This document shows positions 1 to 7,940 of a stretch of 47,273 nt of DNA, piece after piece. This DNA is from an uncultured Anaerolineae bacterium. Its GTDB lineage: Bacteria; Chloroflexota; Anaerolineae; Anaerolineales; Villigracilaceae. Each line of letters begins with the position of its first letter. Positions within the stretch are counted from its first letter, which is position 1. The stretch lies in NCBI GenBank assembly GCA_903838415.1, contig CAILYI010000261.1, positions 1-47,273 of the forward strand, given 5' to 3'. Under the pieces are notes generated by a model. The model saw only the letters and a program-made list of their open reading frames with translations, ran no database searches and had not been told where the DNA came from. The position numbers and the translations under genes were made by a program.

Positions 1-760
1 CTTCACCCCCACACTGACCTTCACGCCTTCCAGGACGGCCACACCAACCAATTCCCGCACGCCCACCAACACAGCCACCTTCACGCCCAGCATCACCCCC
101 ACCCCATCCAATACATCGACGAAGACTCCTTCGCCGACTTTCACGCGCACATCCACGGTCACCAAAACCGCCACATCGACCTATACTCGCACGCCAACCG
201 CCACTTTCACTCCCAGTAACACGGCCACTGCCACCAGAACCTTCACGCCCACACTGACCTTCACGCCTTCCAGGACGGCCACACCAACCAATTCCCGCAC
301 GCCGACCAACACAGCGACTTTCACGCCCAGCATCACCCCAACTCCATCCAATACCGCGACGAAGACACCTTCGCCGACTTTCACGCGCACCTCCACGGCC
401 ACCCGCACTTCCACAGCCACCTACACCAGCACCTCGACGCTTACTTTCACGCCCAGCAACACGGCCACTGCGACCAAAACCTTCACGCCCACACTGACCT
501 TCACGCCTTCCAGGACGGCCACACCGACCAATTCCCGCACGCCCACCAACACAGCGACTTTCACGCCCAGCATCACCCCGACTCCATCCAACACCGCGAC
601 GAAGACTCCTTCGCCGACCTTCACGCGCACCAAGACGGCCACTGCAACCAAAACCTTCACCCCCACGCTGACCTTTACACCGTCGAAGACCGCCACGGCC
701 ACCAATTCACGCACCCCAACCAACACGGCCACCTTCACGCCCAGCCGCACCCCAACGCCC
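1..760 (+). repeat. Tandem 240-bp coding repeats
   Basis: Positions 1-240, 241-480 and 481-654 are near-identical tandem copies, and a more diverged partial copy starts at 655. Each full copy encodes 80 residues of the Thr-rich stalk. The third copy lacks 66 bp (22 codons) compared with the others, so the frame is kept. The high identity between copies points to recent duplication by recombination or slippage. The copy number may be wrong in a short-read assembly. Confidence 0.85.
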
Positions 761-1975
761 ACCAACACTTCTACGCGGACGCCGACACCGACCTTCACGC
801 GCACCAACACTCCGACTCGTACAGCCACGGCCACATTTACCTTCACGCCCACCCTGACGTCGACCTTCACCCGAACGTGGACTCCTACCAACACATCCAC
901 GTTCACACCCACCCGCAAACCAACGCTGACCAAGACGCCGACAAAAACAAAGACCTTTACCCCCACCGCCACCCCATCCAAGACTTCCACGCGAACGTCA
1001 ACGCCCACGTGGACAGCCACCCGCACGCCGACAAAAACCTTGACGCCCTCCAAGACGCCCACTTCCACCCCCGATTCAAGATGTGAGCGAATCCAATTTA
1101 TCTCTGACGTGACGATTTTGGATGGAACCTTACTTGATCCCGGCCAGCTTTTCACCAAGACCTGGCAGCTCAAAAATACCGGCAGCTGCGCCTGGTCATC
1201 GGGTTACAGGCTTATTTTTTCGGGCGGCGACCAGATGGGCTCCAACGTATCGATCCCGCTGGGGCGCGAAGTAGCCCCCGGAGAAATTGCAAACATTTCC
1301 GTCGACCTGCTCGCCCCCGCTTTCTCCGGGCACTATCGCGGCTTGTGGCTTCTCAAGAATCCGCAAGGAAAAACTTTCGGCACCGGCGACCTGTCCAATG
1401 ATCCGATGTGGGTTGACATTAACATCAACCGGACTACCCTGCAGGGAACGGTCAACGACCTGTTTACCAACGTCTGCGCCGCAACCTGGTTGAGCGGACA
1501 GGGCGTGCTATCCTGTCCTGGCACTGATGGCGACAGCCAGGGCTTCCTGCTGAAGGTACGCAATCCAAAACTGGAAGATGGTTCCACGGCCTCGCTGCCC
1601 GGCCTGCTGACAGCACCGCAAAACGTTCAGGATGGCTACATCCTGGGCGTCTACCCGCCGTTCAAGGTTCAGTCCGGCGACCACTTCCAATCCACCGTCA
1701 GCTGCGAAAGTGGATCGACGGCCTGCCTGGTGCTGTTCAGCCTCGATTACCAGATTGGCAGCGGCCCGCTCACCAACCTGTGGAGCATCGGCGAGGTCTA
1801 CGATAAAAAATCCTTCCAGGCGGATGTTGATCTCAGTTCCCTGAGCGGCAAGGATGTCAAATTCATCCTGCAAGTAAAGGCCTTTGGCCCGGCCACCGGC
1901 GACCGCGCCCTGTGGATCGCCCCGCGCATCGTCCGCGCCAGCCAGCCCACCCCGGTTCCCACCCTGAAACCCTGA
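2..1975 (+). CDS. Surface protein with Thr/Pro-rich repeat stalk and NBR1-type Ig domain (5' end outside window)
   Basis: The frame is open from the first base, so the gene begins upstream of the window. About 350 codons encode a stalk with Thr at nearly every second residue, alternating with Pro, Ser, Ala, Asn and Phe. A folded C-terminal part of about 300 residues follows. Its first 110 residues (about 1085-1420) look like the Ig-like domain named after NBR1: an aromatic and Gly pattern around [14 protein letters not shown], and a later [13 protein letters not shown] strand. The last 180 residues hold four or more Cys and no domain I recognise. A TTG at 1040 is inside the stalk and is not a believable start. 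Such stalks normally lift domains away from the cell surface, so an extracellular adhesin or structural role is inferred. The signal peptide or anchor would lie outside the window. Confidence 0.8.
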   Translation, partial: FTPTLTFTPSRTATPTNSRTPTNTATFTPSITPTPSNTSTKTPSPTFTRTSTVTKTATSTYTRTPTATFTPSNTATATRTFTPTLTFTPSRTATPTNSRTPTNTATFTPSITPTPSNTATKTPSPTFTRTSTATRTSTATYTSTSTLTFTPSNTATATKTFTPTLTFTPSRTATPTNSRTPTNTATFTPSITPTPSNTATKTPSPTFTRTKTATATKTFTPTLTFTPSKTATATNSRTPTNTATFTPSRTPTPTNTSTRTPTPTFTRTNTPTRTATATFTFTPTLTSTFTRTWTPTNTSTFTPTRKPTLTKTPTKTKTFTPTATPSKTSTRTSTPTWTATRTPTKTLTPSKTPTSTPDSRCERIQFISDVTILDGTLLDPGQLFTKTWQLKNTGSCAWSSGYRLIFSGGDQMGSNVSIPLGREVAPGEIANISVDLLAPAFSGHYRGLWLLKNPQGKTFGTGDLSNDPMWVDININRTTLQGTVNDLFTNVCAATWLSGQGVLSCPGTDGDSQGFLLKVRNPKLEDGSTASLPGLLTAPQNVQDGYILGVYPPFKVQSGDHFQSTVSCESGSTACLVLFSLDYQIGSGPLTNLWSIGEVYDKKSFQADVDLSSLSGKDVKFILQVKAFGPATGDRALWIAPRIVRASQPTPVPTLKP

Positions 1976-1977
1976 GC

Positions 1978-2589
1978 ATGCTTCCATTTCTATTACAAGG
2001 CCTGACCCTCGGTTTCGCCGCCGCGGTACAGCCCGGGCCTTTCATGGCTTATTTGATTTCCCAAACCCTGGCGCACGGATTCCGGCGGGCATGGATTGCC
2101 GCCTTCGCGCCGCTGCTCAGCGATGGGCCGATCATTGCGCTCTCGCTGCTGGTGCTCAGCCAGTTGCCCGCCTGGCTCCAGCGCGGCTTAAACTTAGCCG
2201 GGGGCGCCTTCATCCTTTACCTGGCCTGGAGCGCCTTCCAGCAGTGGCGCACCTTCTCCAACCTGGCCACCAGGCCCGCCGCGGGAGCAAGCCAAAGCCT
2301 GCTGCGCGCCGCCATGATGAACGCTCTCAGCCCGATTCCCTATATTTACTGGAGCCTGGTGACAGGTCCGCTGCTGCTGGCAGGCTGGCGGATCAGCCCG
2401 GTGTACGGTCTCAGCTTTTTGGCCGCCTTTTACGTCATCATGATCAGCGGATTTCTGGGGCTGATGGCTTTGTTTGGCGCGGCCCGCCAGTTTGGCGAAC
2501 GAGCCAGCCGGTCATTGCTCGGAATTTCAGCCCTGGCGCTGGCTGTTTTTGGGATTTTCCAACTATTCAAGGGTTTTGGGGGACAATAA
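1978..2589 (+). CDS. LysE/RhtB-family amino-acid or metabolite exporter
   Basis: A 203-residue polytopic membrane protein with about six hydrophobic segments. The N-terminal segment contains AAAVQPGPFMAYLISQTL, which fits the family pattern (small residues, then PGP at the end of the first helix). A middle NALSPIPYIYWSL corresponds to the second conserved NP/SP helix. Length matches LysE/RhtB carriers, which export amino acids or related solutes using the proton gradient. The ATG at 1978 lies 2 bp after the preceding stop, so the gene is probably transcribed with the stalk protein. A longer in-frame extension back to 1912 would overlap that gene and lacks hydrophobic character. The substrate cannot be told from sequence. 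Confidence 0.75.
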   Translation: MLPFLLQGLTLGFAAAVQPGPFMAYLISQTLAHGFRRAWIAAFAPLLSDGPIIALSLLVLSQLPAWLQRGLNLAGGAFILYLAWSAFQQWRTFSNLATRPAAGASQSLLRAAMMNALSPIPYIYWSLVTGPLLLAGWRISPVYGLSFLAAFYVIMISGFLGLMALFGAARQFGERASRSLLGISALALAVFGIFQLFKGFGGQ

Positions 2590-2662
2590 AACCCACCCGT
2601 CGTCCCGAACAGGGACGATTTTCCTTTTCCCCGCTTCTGGCAGAACACGGTCGCGCAGCAGC

Positions 2663-2699
2663 ATTGGGAGTTCGAGAGAAGAACTCCCGAACTCCCAAT
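2663..2699. terminator. Hairpin between convergent genes with two alternative pairings
   Basis: ATTGGGAGTTCG (2663-2674) pairs with CGAACTCCCAAT (2688-2699), a perfect 12-bp stem. GAACTCCC occurs twice in tandem (2681-2688 and 2689-2696), so GGGAGTTC (2666-2673) can pair with either copy. It sits between the convergent exporter and peroxidase genes. No T-tract follows on either strand, so intrinsic termination is uncertain. Confidence 0.4.
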
Positions 2700-2703
2700 T
2701 GAA

Positions 2704-4635
2704 TTATGGTCTTGACGGTCCGTCTGCGGGCCTGCACGCCAATTGACTTGAACTTGGCGGCACAACGCAAGCGCCGCTAACCGTATTTTGATTTCTACCG
2801 ATAAATGAGCAGGATGCATTTTCTGCAAGGTTCGCGCAGGCATCGATCGCGGCTGGCGAAAGCCTGCGCCCACGCTGTTGACCACTGCCCTGCTCCCCAT
2901 TTTGGGACTGTTGCCCATTTTGATTCTGTGACGTTTGGGTTTCAGGAGTGGATTCAATCATCACAGTTGATTCATTGAAGGAAAAGACATCCGCCTGAAG
3001 TTTGGTCAATGATGTGTTGCGGCGGATAATATCAGCCAGCGATGTGTTCTGAATATCGCGTAGCTCGTTATCAGTCAGGGCAACCTGATACCAGAAGCGA
3101 TCTCCGTCCCGCAGACGGGAGAATTGATCCACGAGGATTGCGGTGAACGTGGCGCCAAGGCTGGAGTTTGGCAGATGGTCTTCGGCAAGTCCGCCGATCC
3201 ACAGGTCAATGTTGTCCACATTGCCGTAGGTGGATGCAAGCGAAGCCCGCGTTGCTTTGTCTGAAGTAATCTGGTCAAAACTTGTGATGCGCGGCAATCC
3301 GTAGGCAGCGCGGACCGTGTTGTAATCTGCAATGCCGTGATCCCGTCCGCGTTGAATATTTATAGAAGCGAGATCAAATCCGCCTTGTCCCGGCGCGCCG
3401 AAAAGAAAATTACGAACATCGTCAACTACTTTTGTGTCAATCTCCTGGGCATTGTCAGAAGCAAGATATTTCAAAAGCGGGTCAATGCCGGTTTGCCCCA
3501 CGACGGTTGAATTAAAGAATGCATCGCGCAAAAGCATTGCGTCGCGGATTTCTGTTCCTTCATTGTTCAAAAACTGGATGTCATTCCCCAGCATGCTGTG
3601 ACCAAAGCGAAACGCGGCGGTGGAAAATTCGGTGGCGATTCCTGGGTTTACATCTGCCTGATAGCCCTGATAAGCGGGCATGGCTTTGGTCCCAAGGATG
3701 GCTGGTAAAAACTCATCGTATGTGATCTTCTGGAGTTCGGCGATCACAACGCGGCGCGCGTATTGATAAAGTTCCTCGTCGGTCCAATCTGAATGTCTAC
3801 GTGCGGCTTCGGCGGCGACGCGGTTATGTTCGCGGACAAAAAGCGTCTGCAAGGCAATCAATTCAGGGTTTTCATTTGCGCGCACATCGCCAGCCAAAAA
3901 CAGTTCAGCATCCGTCACACGATGCGCGTCATTCGCGTTGGCAAAACCAGTCGTGTTGAGGGGCATCAAATTCCCGTTGCTGGTTTTCATGAGTCCGCCG
4001 GTAAATTCGCGCAGCGCGGCGGCGCGCTCGGTATCCACGCCATAAACTTGCGATCCGTCAATAAAAGCCGTGATCGAATTAACTTGCTGGCGCGGATTAT
4101 TCGCTAAGTTTCCCGTTGCAAGATCATAATTTGAGCGCGACATGGGCATGGTCATTGTGCCTGAGCTGGTTGGGTCAAACGATAAATCACCTGTTGGCAC
4201 AATAATTGGGAACGGCTCTTTTGATGCTGCGGCTTTCGTCAAATCAATATCATGATCCAGGAACTGTCCCCAGGCATAGACGAAGGCGGTAAAGTTGCGA
4301 TCATTGGCAATGCCGTCCTGCGGGCTGACAGAAAATGTATTGCTAACCATCCTTGCGCTTGGACGGTCTGTGCCTGCCGGACTGCTGATGCCATCGGCAT
4401 AGTCTGCGGGAGAGAGCCTGAGCAATTGCACGTTGACACTGCCCCAGGTTGGGTTGGTAATATTGTTGCCGTTGCCGTCAAGCGACCGTGTGTCTACAAC
4501 GGAATTTATCAGCCTGTTTTCCACGATAGCACCGACCGCTGCTAATGGGCTATTCAACTGCGCTGGCGCAAGGGTCTGACATCCAGTGATGAGGATGGTC
4601 ATTATGGCAAAAAACGAACTGGTAAATTTATTCAT
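2704..4635 (-). CDS. Secreted lipoprotein, animal-type haem peroxidase
   Basis: A 643-residue member of the animal haem peroxidase superfamily (An_peroxidase, PF03098), which uses hydrogen peroxide to oxidise halides or organic substrates. The start is set at 4635 because GAGGAA precedes it and it gives a lipoprotein signal (hydrophobic segment, then LITGC with Cys19). Family motifs in order: WGQFLDHDIDL with distal His129 and the covalent-haem/calcium-site Asp region, LFVREHNRVA (265-274), AFRFGHSMLG with proximal His346, and NIQRGRDHGIADYN (426-439). After the catalytic domain comes a Gln/Asn/Ser/Gly-rich linker (about 575-605) and a tail with four Cys, similar to tails on other secreted bacterial proteins. 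The ATG overlaps the stop of a 40-codon ORF on the same strand. It is unrelated to its neighbours and may have been acquired. Confidence 0.9.
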   Translation of the reverse strand: MNKFTSSFFAIMTILITGCQTLAPAQLNSPLAAVGAIVENRLINSVVDTRSLDGNGNNITNPTWGSVNVQLLRLSPADYADGISSPAGTDRPSARMVSNTFSVSPQDGIANDRNFTAFVYAWGQFLDHDIDLTKAAASKEPFPIIVPTGDLSFDPTSSGTMTMPMSRSNYDLATGNLANNPRQQVNSITAFIDGSQVYGVDTERAAALREFTGGLMKTSNGNLMPLNTTGFANANDAHRVTDAELFLAGDVRANENPELIALQTLFVREHNRVAAEAARRHSDWTDEELYQYARRVVIAELQKITYDEFLPAILGTKAMPAYQGYQADVNPGIATEFSTAAFRFGHSMLGNDIQFLNNEGTEIRDAMLLRDAFFNSTVVGQTGIDPLLKYLASDNAQEIDTKVVDDVRNFLFGAPGQGGFDLASINIQRGRDHGIADYNTVRAAYGLPRITSFDQITSDKATRASLASTYGNVDNIDLWIGGLAEDHLPNSSLGATFTAILVDQFSRLRDGDRFWYQVALTDNELRDIQNTSLADIIRRNTSLTKLQADVFSFNESTVMIESTPETQTSQNQNGQQSQNGEQGSGQQRGRRLSPAAIDACANLAENASCSFIGRNQNTVSGACVVPPSSSQLACRPADGPSRP

Positions 4636-4750
4636 GATGGGTTCCTCGAACATCTGTATCCACAACGGGTTGCGCGGCGTTTCCGATTGTCGATTGGGCA
4701 AGCCCTGCCAGTAATACTGCGAACGGTAGAAATACTATATTTTTTATCAT
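4628..4750 (-). CDS. 40-residue peptide with signal sequence, translationally coupled to the peroxidase
   Basis: A short frame that standard length cut-offs miss. An AAGGAG Shine-Dalgarno site lies 6 nt upstream of the ATG at 4750, much stronger than the site of the following gene. The 40 residues begin MIKNIVFLPFAVLLAGLAQS, a typical signal peptide with a likely cleavage after the Ala-Ala near residue 26. A mature peptide of about 14 residues, rich in Val, Asp, Thr and His, would remain. Its TAA lies inside ATGAATAA, so the last 8 bases overlap the peroxidase start. Ribosomes finishing this peptide could reinitiate on the peroxidase. I do not recognise a family. It may be a real secreted peptide, a leader controlling peroxidase translation, or the degenerate end of an older gene. 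Confidence 0.6.
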   Translation of the reverse strand: MIKNIVFLPFAVLLAGLAQSTIGNAAQPVVDTDVRGTHHE

Positions 4751-4862
4751 GTCATTCTCCTTGTGTTTTATTTATTGAATGTATTCTACCGACGTAAAAG
4801 TTTTGTTGAGAGTGCAGCAAATCATCAAGTTCGAGGAAATCCCATGCAAACATCACCTTCTG

Positions 4863-4880
4863 CCATGACAGGCGTCATGG
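4863..4880. promoter_or_regulatory. Short perfect palindrome upstream of the peroxidase genes
   Basis: CCATGAC and GTCATGG are separated by four bases, an 18-bp dyad about 115 bp upstream of the small peptide gene. It could be an operator for the peptide-peroxidase unit or simply part of the decayed segment around it. Confidence 0.25.
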
Positions 4881-4882
4881 AA

Positions 4883-4920
4883 CAAAAAAAGTGACGGTCA
4901 TCTTTACGTTGACTGTCACT
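4883..4920 (-). terminator. Terminator-like hairpin, minus strand
   Basis: AGTGACGGTCA (4890-4900) pairs with TGACTGTCACT (4910-4920) with one G-T position. On the minus strand it is followed by a run of seven T. It would stop minus-strand transcripts before the peptide-peroxidase unit, although no intact minus-strand gene lies upstream. Confidence 0.5.
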
Positions 4921-5312
4921 TTCACTACTGCCAATAGTGCGCGGTTTCGTGCCAGGCGCTTCAGGTGAGCGCACAGGTGTTTTGTAGTGCTGCAGAATCC
5001 CTTGCGCGATGTATGCTTGAAACCTACGCAGAAACGATGTAAAGTTTAAGTGGTATATCGCGTAATTGCCGCGACGAGTGTTTTTCTATGGGCCTTTTTC
5101 CGCCGAATCCGCATTTATTGGTATCACCTGCCAGTGCGGCTTTTGGAGCATTTTCCCCGGGAGATCACCAGGACAGGCTGGCTTCGAGTTTTTCCTGCTC
5201 GCGAACAGAATCCACTACGCTAAGCGGTGGTCCGCTCGCCTGTAACAGTGTCAGGATAACAAGTTAGCAATTGTGTATTCCAATTACGTTTTCAAAGAAA
5301 GGCGGTGTTTCA

Positions 5313-5696
5313 ATGACGGCAATAATATTCAGCGTAGTTTTTGTGTTGGCGATACTCTTTATCGTGCCGATTCTAGTGTATGGTCTTGCCTCAGCCGTAA
5401 CAGGGATGAAGACACCCGAAGGCGCATCCCCAGCACGGTTTTTGATCAGCGTGCTTGTTTCCAAAATCGGGACGGCTGTTGCCTTCGTGCTTATCTTCTA
5501 TTTCGCCCGTAGTTCACTGAGCGGGCAATGGCTGCTCTATGCCTTGATATGGTGGCTGATGTTCGTCATCGGCGAAATTGGGCAAGCCATTGGCCCAAAC
5601 TATACTTGGAAAGAAGCCATTGCAGGTGTCATATCAGAGACTGTCTACTTGCCATTATCCGCCTACGTAACCAACTGGCTGATAGGGTTAAAATAG
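5313..5696 (+). CDS. Small integral membrane protein of unknown function
   Basis: The start at 5313 follows AAAGG and removes 14 residues of unlikely upstream extension. The 127-residue product has about four hydrophobic segments (roughly 3-24, 43-62, 67-90 and 100-120) with a short polar loop, MKTPEGASPARF, after the first. A Gly/Glu-containing IGEIGQAIGPNYTWKEAIAG lies before the last segment. I do not recognise the family. It is flanked by the gene-poor region and by an Imm-5-like gene on the same strand. There is no clue to a partner. Confidence 0.6.
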   Translation: MTAIIFSVVFVLAILFIVPILVYGLASAVTGMKTPEGASPARFLISVLVSKIGTAVAFVLIFYFARSSLSGQWLLYALIWWLMFVIGEIGQAIGPNYTWKEAIAGVISETVYLPLSAYVTNWLIGLK

Positions 5697-5802
5697 CAGG
5701 GTATCTCTTGGGCAGCTGGCAGATTTAGCGCAATGGCGCTTTCCTTGTAAACAGAGCAACTTATATGGCATCCCATGGATTTGAAATTTTTAGAGGCAGC
5801 TG

Positions 5803-6375
5803 ATGGCGATTGAGTCCAAGTATTTTGCGCTAAGTTTGGAGTCGATTCGGGCCATTGGCAGTTGGGCCGCGGACTGCGCTGAGAGGGGGCTGTCGATCTA
5901 TGAGACTCGTGCCGGTTCAGACTGCCGGCCTCGCGCCGCGATTGAGGGCATTCGGGTGTTTGCCGGCGGGGGAAAACGAACCGCTCAGTTGCGTACCCTT
6001 GCCCTCTCGGCGTTTTCCGCTGCGCAGGAGGTGGACGATCCCGCTGCAGCTGCCGCCGCTCGCGCCGCTGGACTGGCAGCGTCAAGCGCTTACACACATC
6101 CATTGGCGGACGTGCACCAAACAAAGCACATCCTCGGTCCAGCGGCCTATGCCGCGCTGGCGCTTGAGCTCGATCACGCTGGTGATCCAAACATCGGGGA
6201 TGGCGAGATTCGCTGGGCAATGGAAGACGTTACAGCTGAAGTGCGCGCAGTCTTGCTGCAGATGCCCGCCCGCCAGCCGGGTAACAGTCGGTTGGACAAG
6301 ATCCTATATGAACTGGATAAGGGCATCCGCAGCCAAACCTGGCCGGAAACCGCCTGGCAGCCAGCTTCAGATTGA
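5803..6375 (+). CDS. Imm-5-like (putative immunity) protein
   Basis: A 190-residue, Ala-rich, apparently all-helical soluble protein. The order of features fits the group annotated as putative immunity or Imm-5-like proteins: an N-terminal WAADCAERGLSIYE, then a Pro-Arg-Ala block (CRPRAAIEGIRVFAGG), then repeated Ala-rich helices with Ala-Ala-Arg steps, and a later HILGPAAYAALALEL helix. Members are seen beside polymorphic toxins but also alone, and here no toxin gene is adjacent. The start at 5803 is the first ATG, with a weak purine-rich site. If not an immunity protein it would simply be a helical-repeat protein of unknown role. Confidence 0.55.
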   Translation: MAIESKYFALSLESIRAIGSWAADCAERGLSIYETRAGSDCRPRAAIEGIRVFAGGGKRTAQLRTLALSAFSAAQEVDDPAAAAAARAAGLAASSAYTHPLADVHQTKHILGPAAYAALALELDHAGDPNIGDGEIRWAMEDVTAEVRAVLLQMPARQPGNSRLDKILYELDKGIRSQTWPETAWQPASD

Positions 6376-6494
6376 CACTTTATTACGAAAATAGGTTTTC
6401 ATCCGCCCCTGTGTAAGCACGTTAACAGGACCATAACAATCCGGCAGCCTTGTTGCGACTAAAATTCATATCAGTCTATTTCAAGGAGAACGCC

Positions 6495-6914
6495 ATGCAA
6501 AAAGTCTTGTTTCTGTGTACCGGCAATTCTGCTCGAAGCCAGATGGCGGAAGCCTTTCTACGCAAATACGGTGGAGATCAGTTCGAAGCCCACAGCGCTG
6601 GCCTGGAGCCAAAGGGATTAAATCCACTCACGCTTCAAGTCATGCAAGAAATTGGGATCGATGTCTCCCAACAACAGTCCAAAGGTGTTGGGACATATTT
6701 GGGGAAAGTGCTATTTCAATATCTGATCACGGTTTGCGATGACGCTGACAAAAACTGCCCTACAGTCTGGCCCGGCATTAGCAAACGTGAACACTGGTCT
6801 TTCGAAGATCCGGCGGCCGTTGCAGGATCGGACGAGGAAAAACTCGCCAAATTTCGCCAGGTGAGAGATCAGATAGAAGCGCGCATCAAAGCATGGGTCG
6901 CTGATCCACAGTAA
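6495..6914 (+). CDS. arsC: Arsenate reductase, thioredoxin-coupled low-molecular-weight phosphatase type
   Basis: The 139-residue protein has the P-loop CTGNSARS (Cys8 to Arg14) of low-molecular-weight tyrosine phosphatases. It also has the Cys pair of the S. aureus/B. subtilis type arsenate reductases at residues 81 and 88 (VCDDADKNCP). These three Cys relay electrons from thioredoxin to reduce arsenate to arsenite in the cytoplasm. HWSFEDPA carries the conserved Asp-Pro of the general-acid loop. AAGGAG precedes the ATG at 6495, and a longer upstream start is not needed. No ArsR, ArsB or Acr3 gene is adjacent and the gene ends in its own terminator, so it appears to be a single-gene unit. 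A plain protein tyrosine phosphatase is less likely because of the Cys pair. Confidence 0.88.
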   Translation: MQKVLFLCTGNSARSQMAEAFLRKYGGDQFEAHSAGLEPKGLNPLTLQVMQEIGIDVSQQQSKGVGTYLGKVLFQYLITVCDDADKNCPTVWPGISKREHWSFEDPAAVAGSDEEKLAKFRQVRDQIEARIKAWVADPQ

Positions 6915-6917
6915 CCG

Positions 6918-6940
6918 AAAGCCCCAACCGGGGCTTTTTA
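6918..6940 (+). terminator. Intrinsic terminator after arsC
   Basis: AAAGCCCC pairs with GGGGCTTT across an AACC loop and runs into a T-tract, starting 3 bp after the arsC stop. Confidence 0.85.
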
Positions 6941-6992
6941 TTTGCCTGCCTGCATCAGCCACAAGCCCTCGCTCGATACGGCCAAGACTTGT

Positions 6993-7227
6993 CACGCTTT
7001 TCTTAAAGTCAAAATCTTAACCGCCAAGATCGCCAAGAAAAGCGTCAAGCCGCCAAGATTCTTTGTTTCTACGCTCTTTATGGAGTGGTTCTGGACATAC
7101 GAACGCGTTTCTCTAAAAAACCTTGGCGTTATTGGGTCTCTCTTGGCCCCTCGAAGTGCAGAGGGGTGGCCCCCCGAAGTGCAGGGGGGGGCGGCTTGGC
7201 GAAAAAACCGACTTTAAGAAAGGCGTG
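6993..7227. repeat. Large imperfect palindromic element with two internal hairpins
   Basis: Eighteen bases at 6993-7010 match the inverse of 7210-7227 at 17 positions. Inside, GCCAAG/CTTGGC motifs recur in opposite orientations on the two arms. Two neighbouring hairpins sit near the right arm: CCCCTC-GAAGTGCA-GAGGGG (7147-7166) and CCCCCC-GAAGTGCA-GGGGGG (7170-7189). No credible protein frame crosses it. It looks like a dispersed non-coding, MITE-like element. The rest of 6941-7425 shows no gene. Confidence 0.6.
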
Positions 7228-7425
7228 CATGACTTGTCATAAATCATTTTCAACAGACAATCAGGGTGATAGAATGTTTTCTGCAATGCAACTATCGGGC
7301 CATTTGCACATCTAAATGCCAATGCGTATCAATAAAAAAACAGCCCGCGATGCGTAAATTGCAACAAAAAGAGCTTTGATTTGGGCGCTGTTATCTTATT
7401 TCGAAAATAAATTCAGGAGGCTTGG

Positions 7426-7935
7426 TTGGGTATGGCGAAAAAATTAGCTCTGGTTGGAATTTTATTGGTAATCGCGGCTGGTGTGTTTTTCATGATGATG
7501 CGCCGTTCGCACATGATGGGCGCTGAATCGCAAAGGCCAGCGGGCGGATTGACGGCTGTCTCGGCCAACGGGGCGCCACTGCCTGCCCCGGCTTCCGCCG
7601 AAAAACTGCCGGAGAACACTGCGGCACAAGAATCTGGCGGTCTGTATGTTTCCCTGGGGATGACTCCCTACCCGCCCAGCTCTGGAGGCGACACCAACTT
7701 TGTCGTCACCCTGAAGGATGCCAGCGGCCAGCCAGTTACGGATGCCACCATCAGCCTGGACCTGACCATGCCGTCGATGTGGATGCCGCCCAACCAGTTG
7801 GATTTGGTGGCTGGCAGTGCGGCGGGCACGTATCAAGCCAGCGGTTACTTCACCATGCGCGGAATGTGGCGCATCGAAGCGCTCATCACGCGCGGCGGTC
7901 AGAAGCAGTCAGTCTTTTTCGATGTGGGCCTGTAA
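7426..7935 (+). CDS. YtkA/FixH-like membrane-anchored protein
   Basis: The product has an N-terminal membrane anchor (about residues 5-24), a Met-rich juxtamembrane stretch (MMMRRSHMMG), a flexible linker, and a beta-rich domain from about residue 75. The domain fits the YtkA/FixH type, with MPSMWMPPNQLDL and a closing FTMRGMWRIEALI strand pair. The Met-rich turn is where relatives are thought to bind copper. AGGAGG at 7415-7420 gives ideal spacing to a TTG at 7426 and longer spacing to the ATG at 7432, so either could be the start. It leads a tight three-gene unit with a UreH-like membrane protein and a Cys-rich small protein. Together they suggest periplasm-facing copper handling or oxidase maturation, which is inferred. 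Confidence 0.7.
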   Translation: MGMAKKLALVGILLVIAAGVFFMMMRRSHMMGAESQRPAGGLTAVSANGAPLPAPASAEKLPENTAAQESGGLYVSLGMTPYPPSSGGDTNFVVTLKDASGQPVTDATISLDLTMPSMWMPPNQLDLVAGSAAGTYQASGYFTMRGMWRIEALITRGGQKQSVFFDVGL

Positions 7936-7940
7936 CCGAC

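Larger units (their letters stand above)
4825..5085 (-). pseudogene. Possible decayed gene fragment, perhaps a transposase C-terminus
   Basis: In this gene-poor stretch one minus-strand frame stays open for 86 codons without a start. It contains the stretch SFLRRFQAYIAQGILQHY, which reminds me of the C-terminal helix of some DDE transposases. The same frame continues upstream across an in-frame TAG to an ATG near 5151. There is no terminal inverted repeat, and an apparent terminator hairpin lies inside the frame. The resemblance is from memory only, so this is a weak call. The rest of 4751-5312 holds nothing else that I can support. Confidence 0.22.

Noticed and set aside
1..760. Possible CRISPR or satellite array
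   Set aside because: The repeats keep one reading frame, have no unique spacers and encode the stalk of a surface protein.
181..1173. Long minus-strand frames rich in Val-Gly-Val
   Set aside because: They are the mirror of the Thr/Pro codon repeats on the plus strand; no ribosome site or folded segment, and composition is fully explained by the repeat.
6942..7217. 91-codon plus-strand frame
   Set aside because: Lies in the palindromic repeat element and changes character at each repeat unit; no ribosome site.
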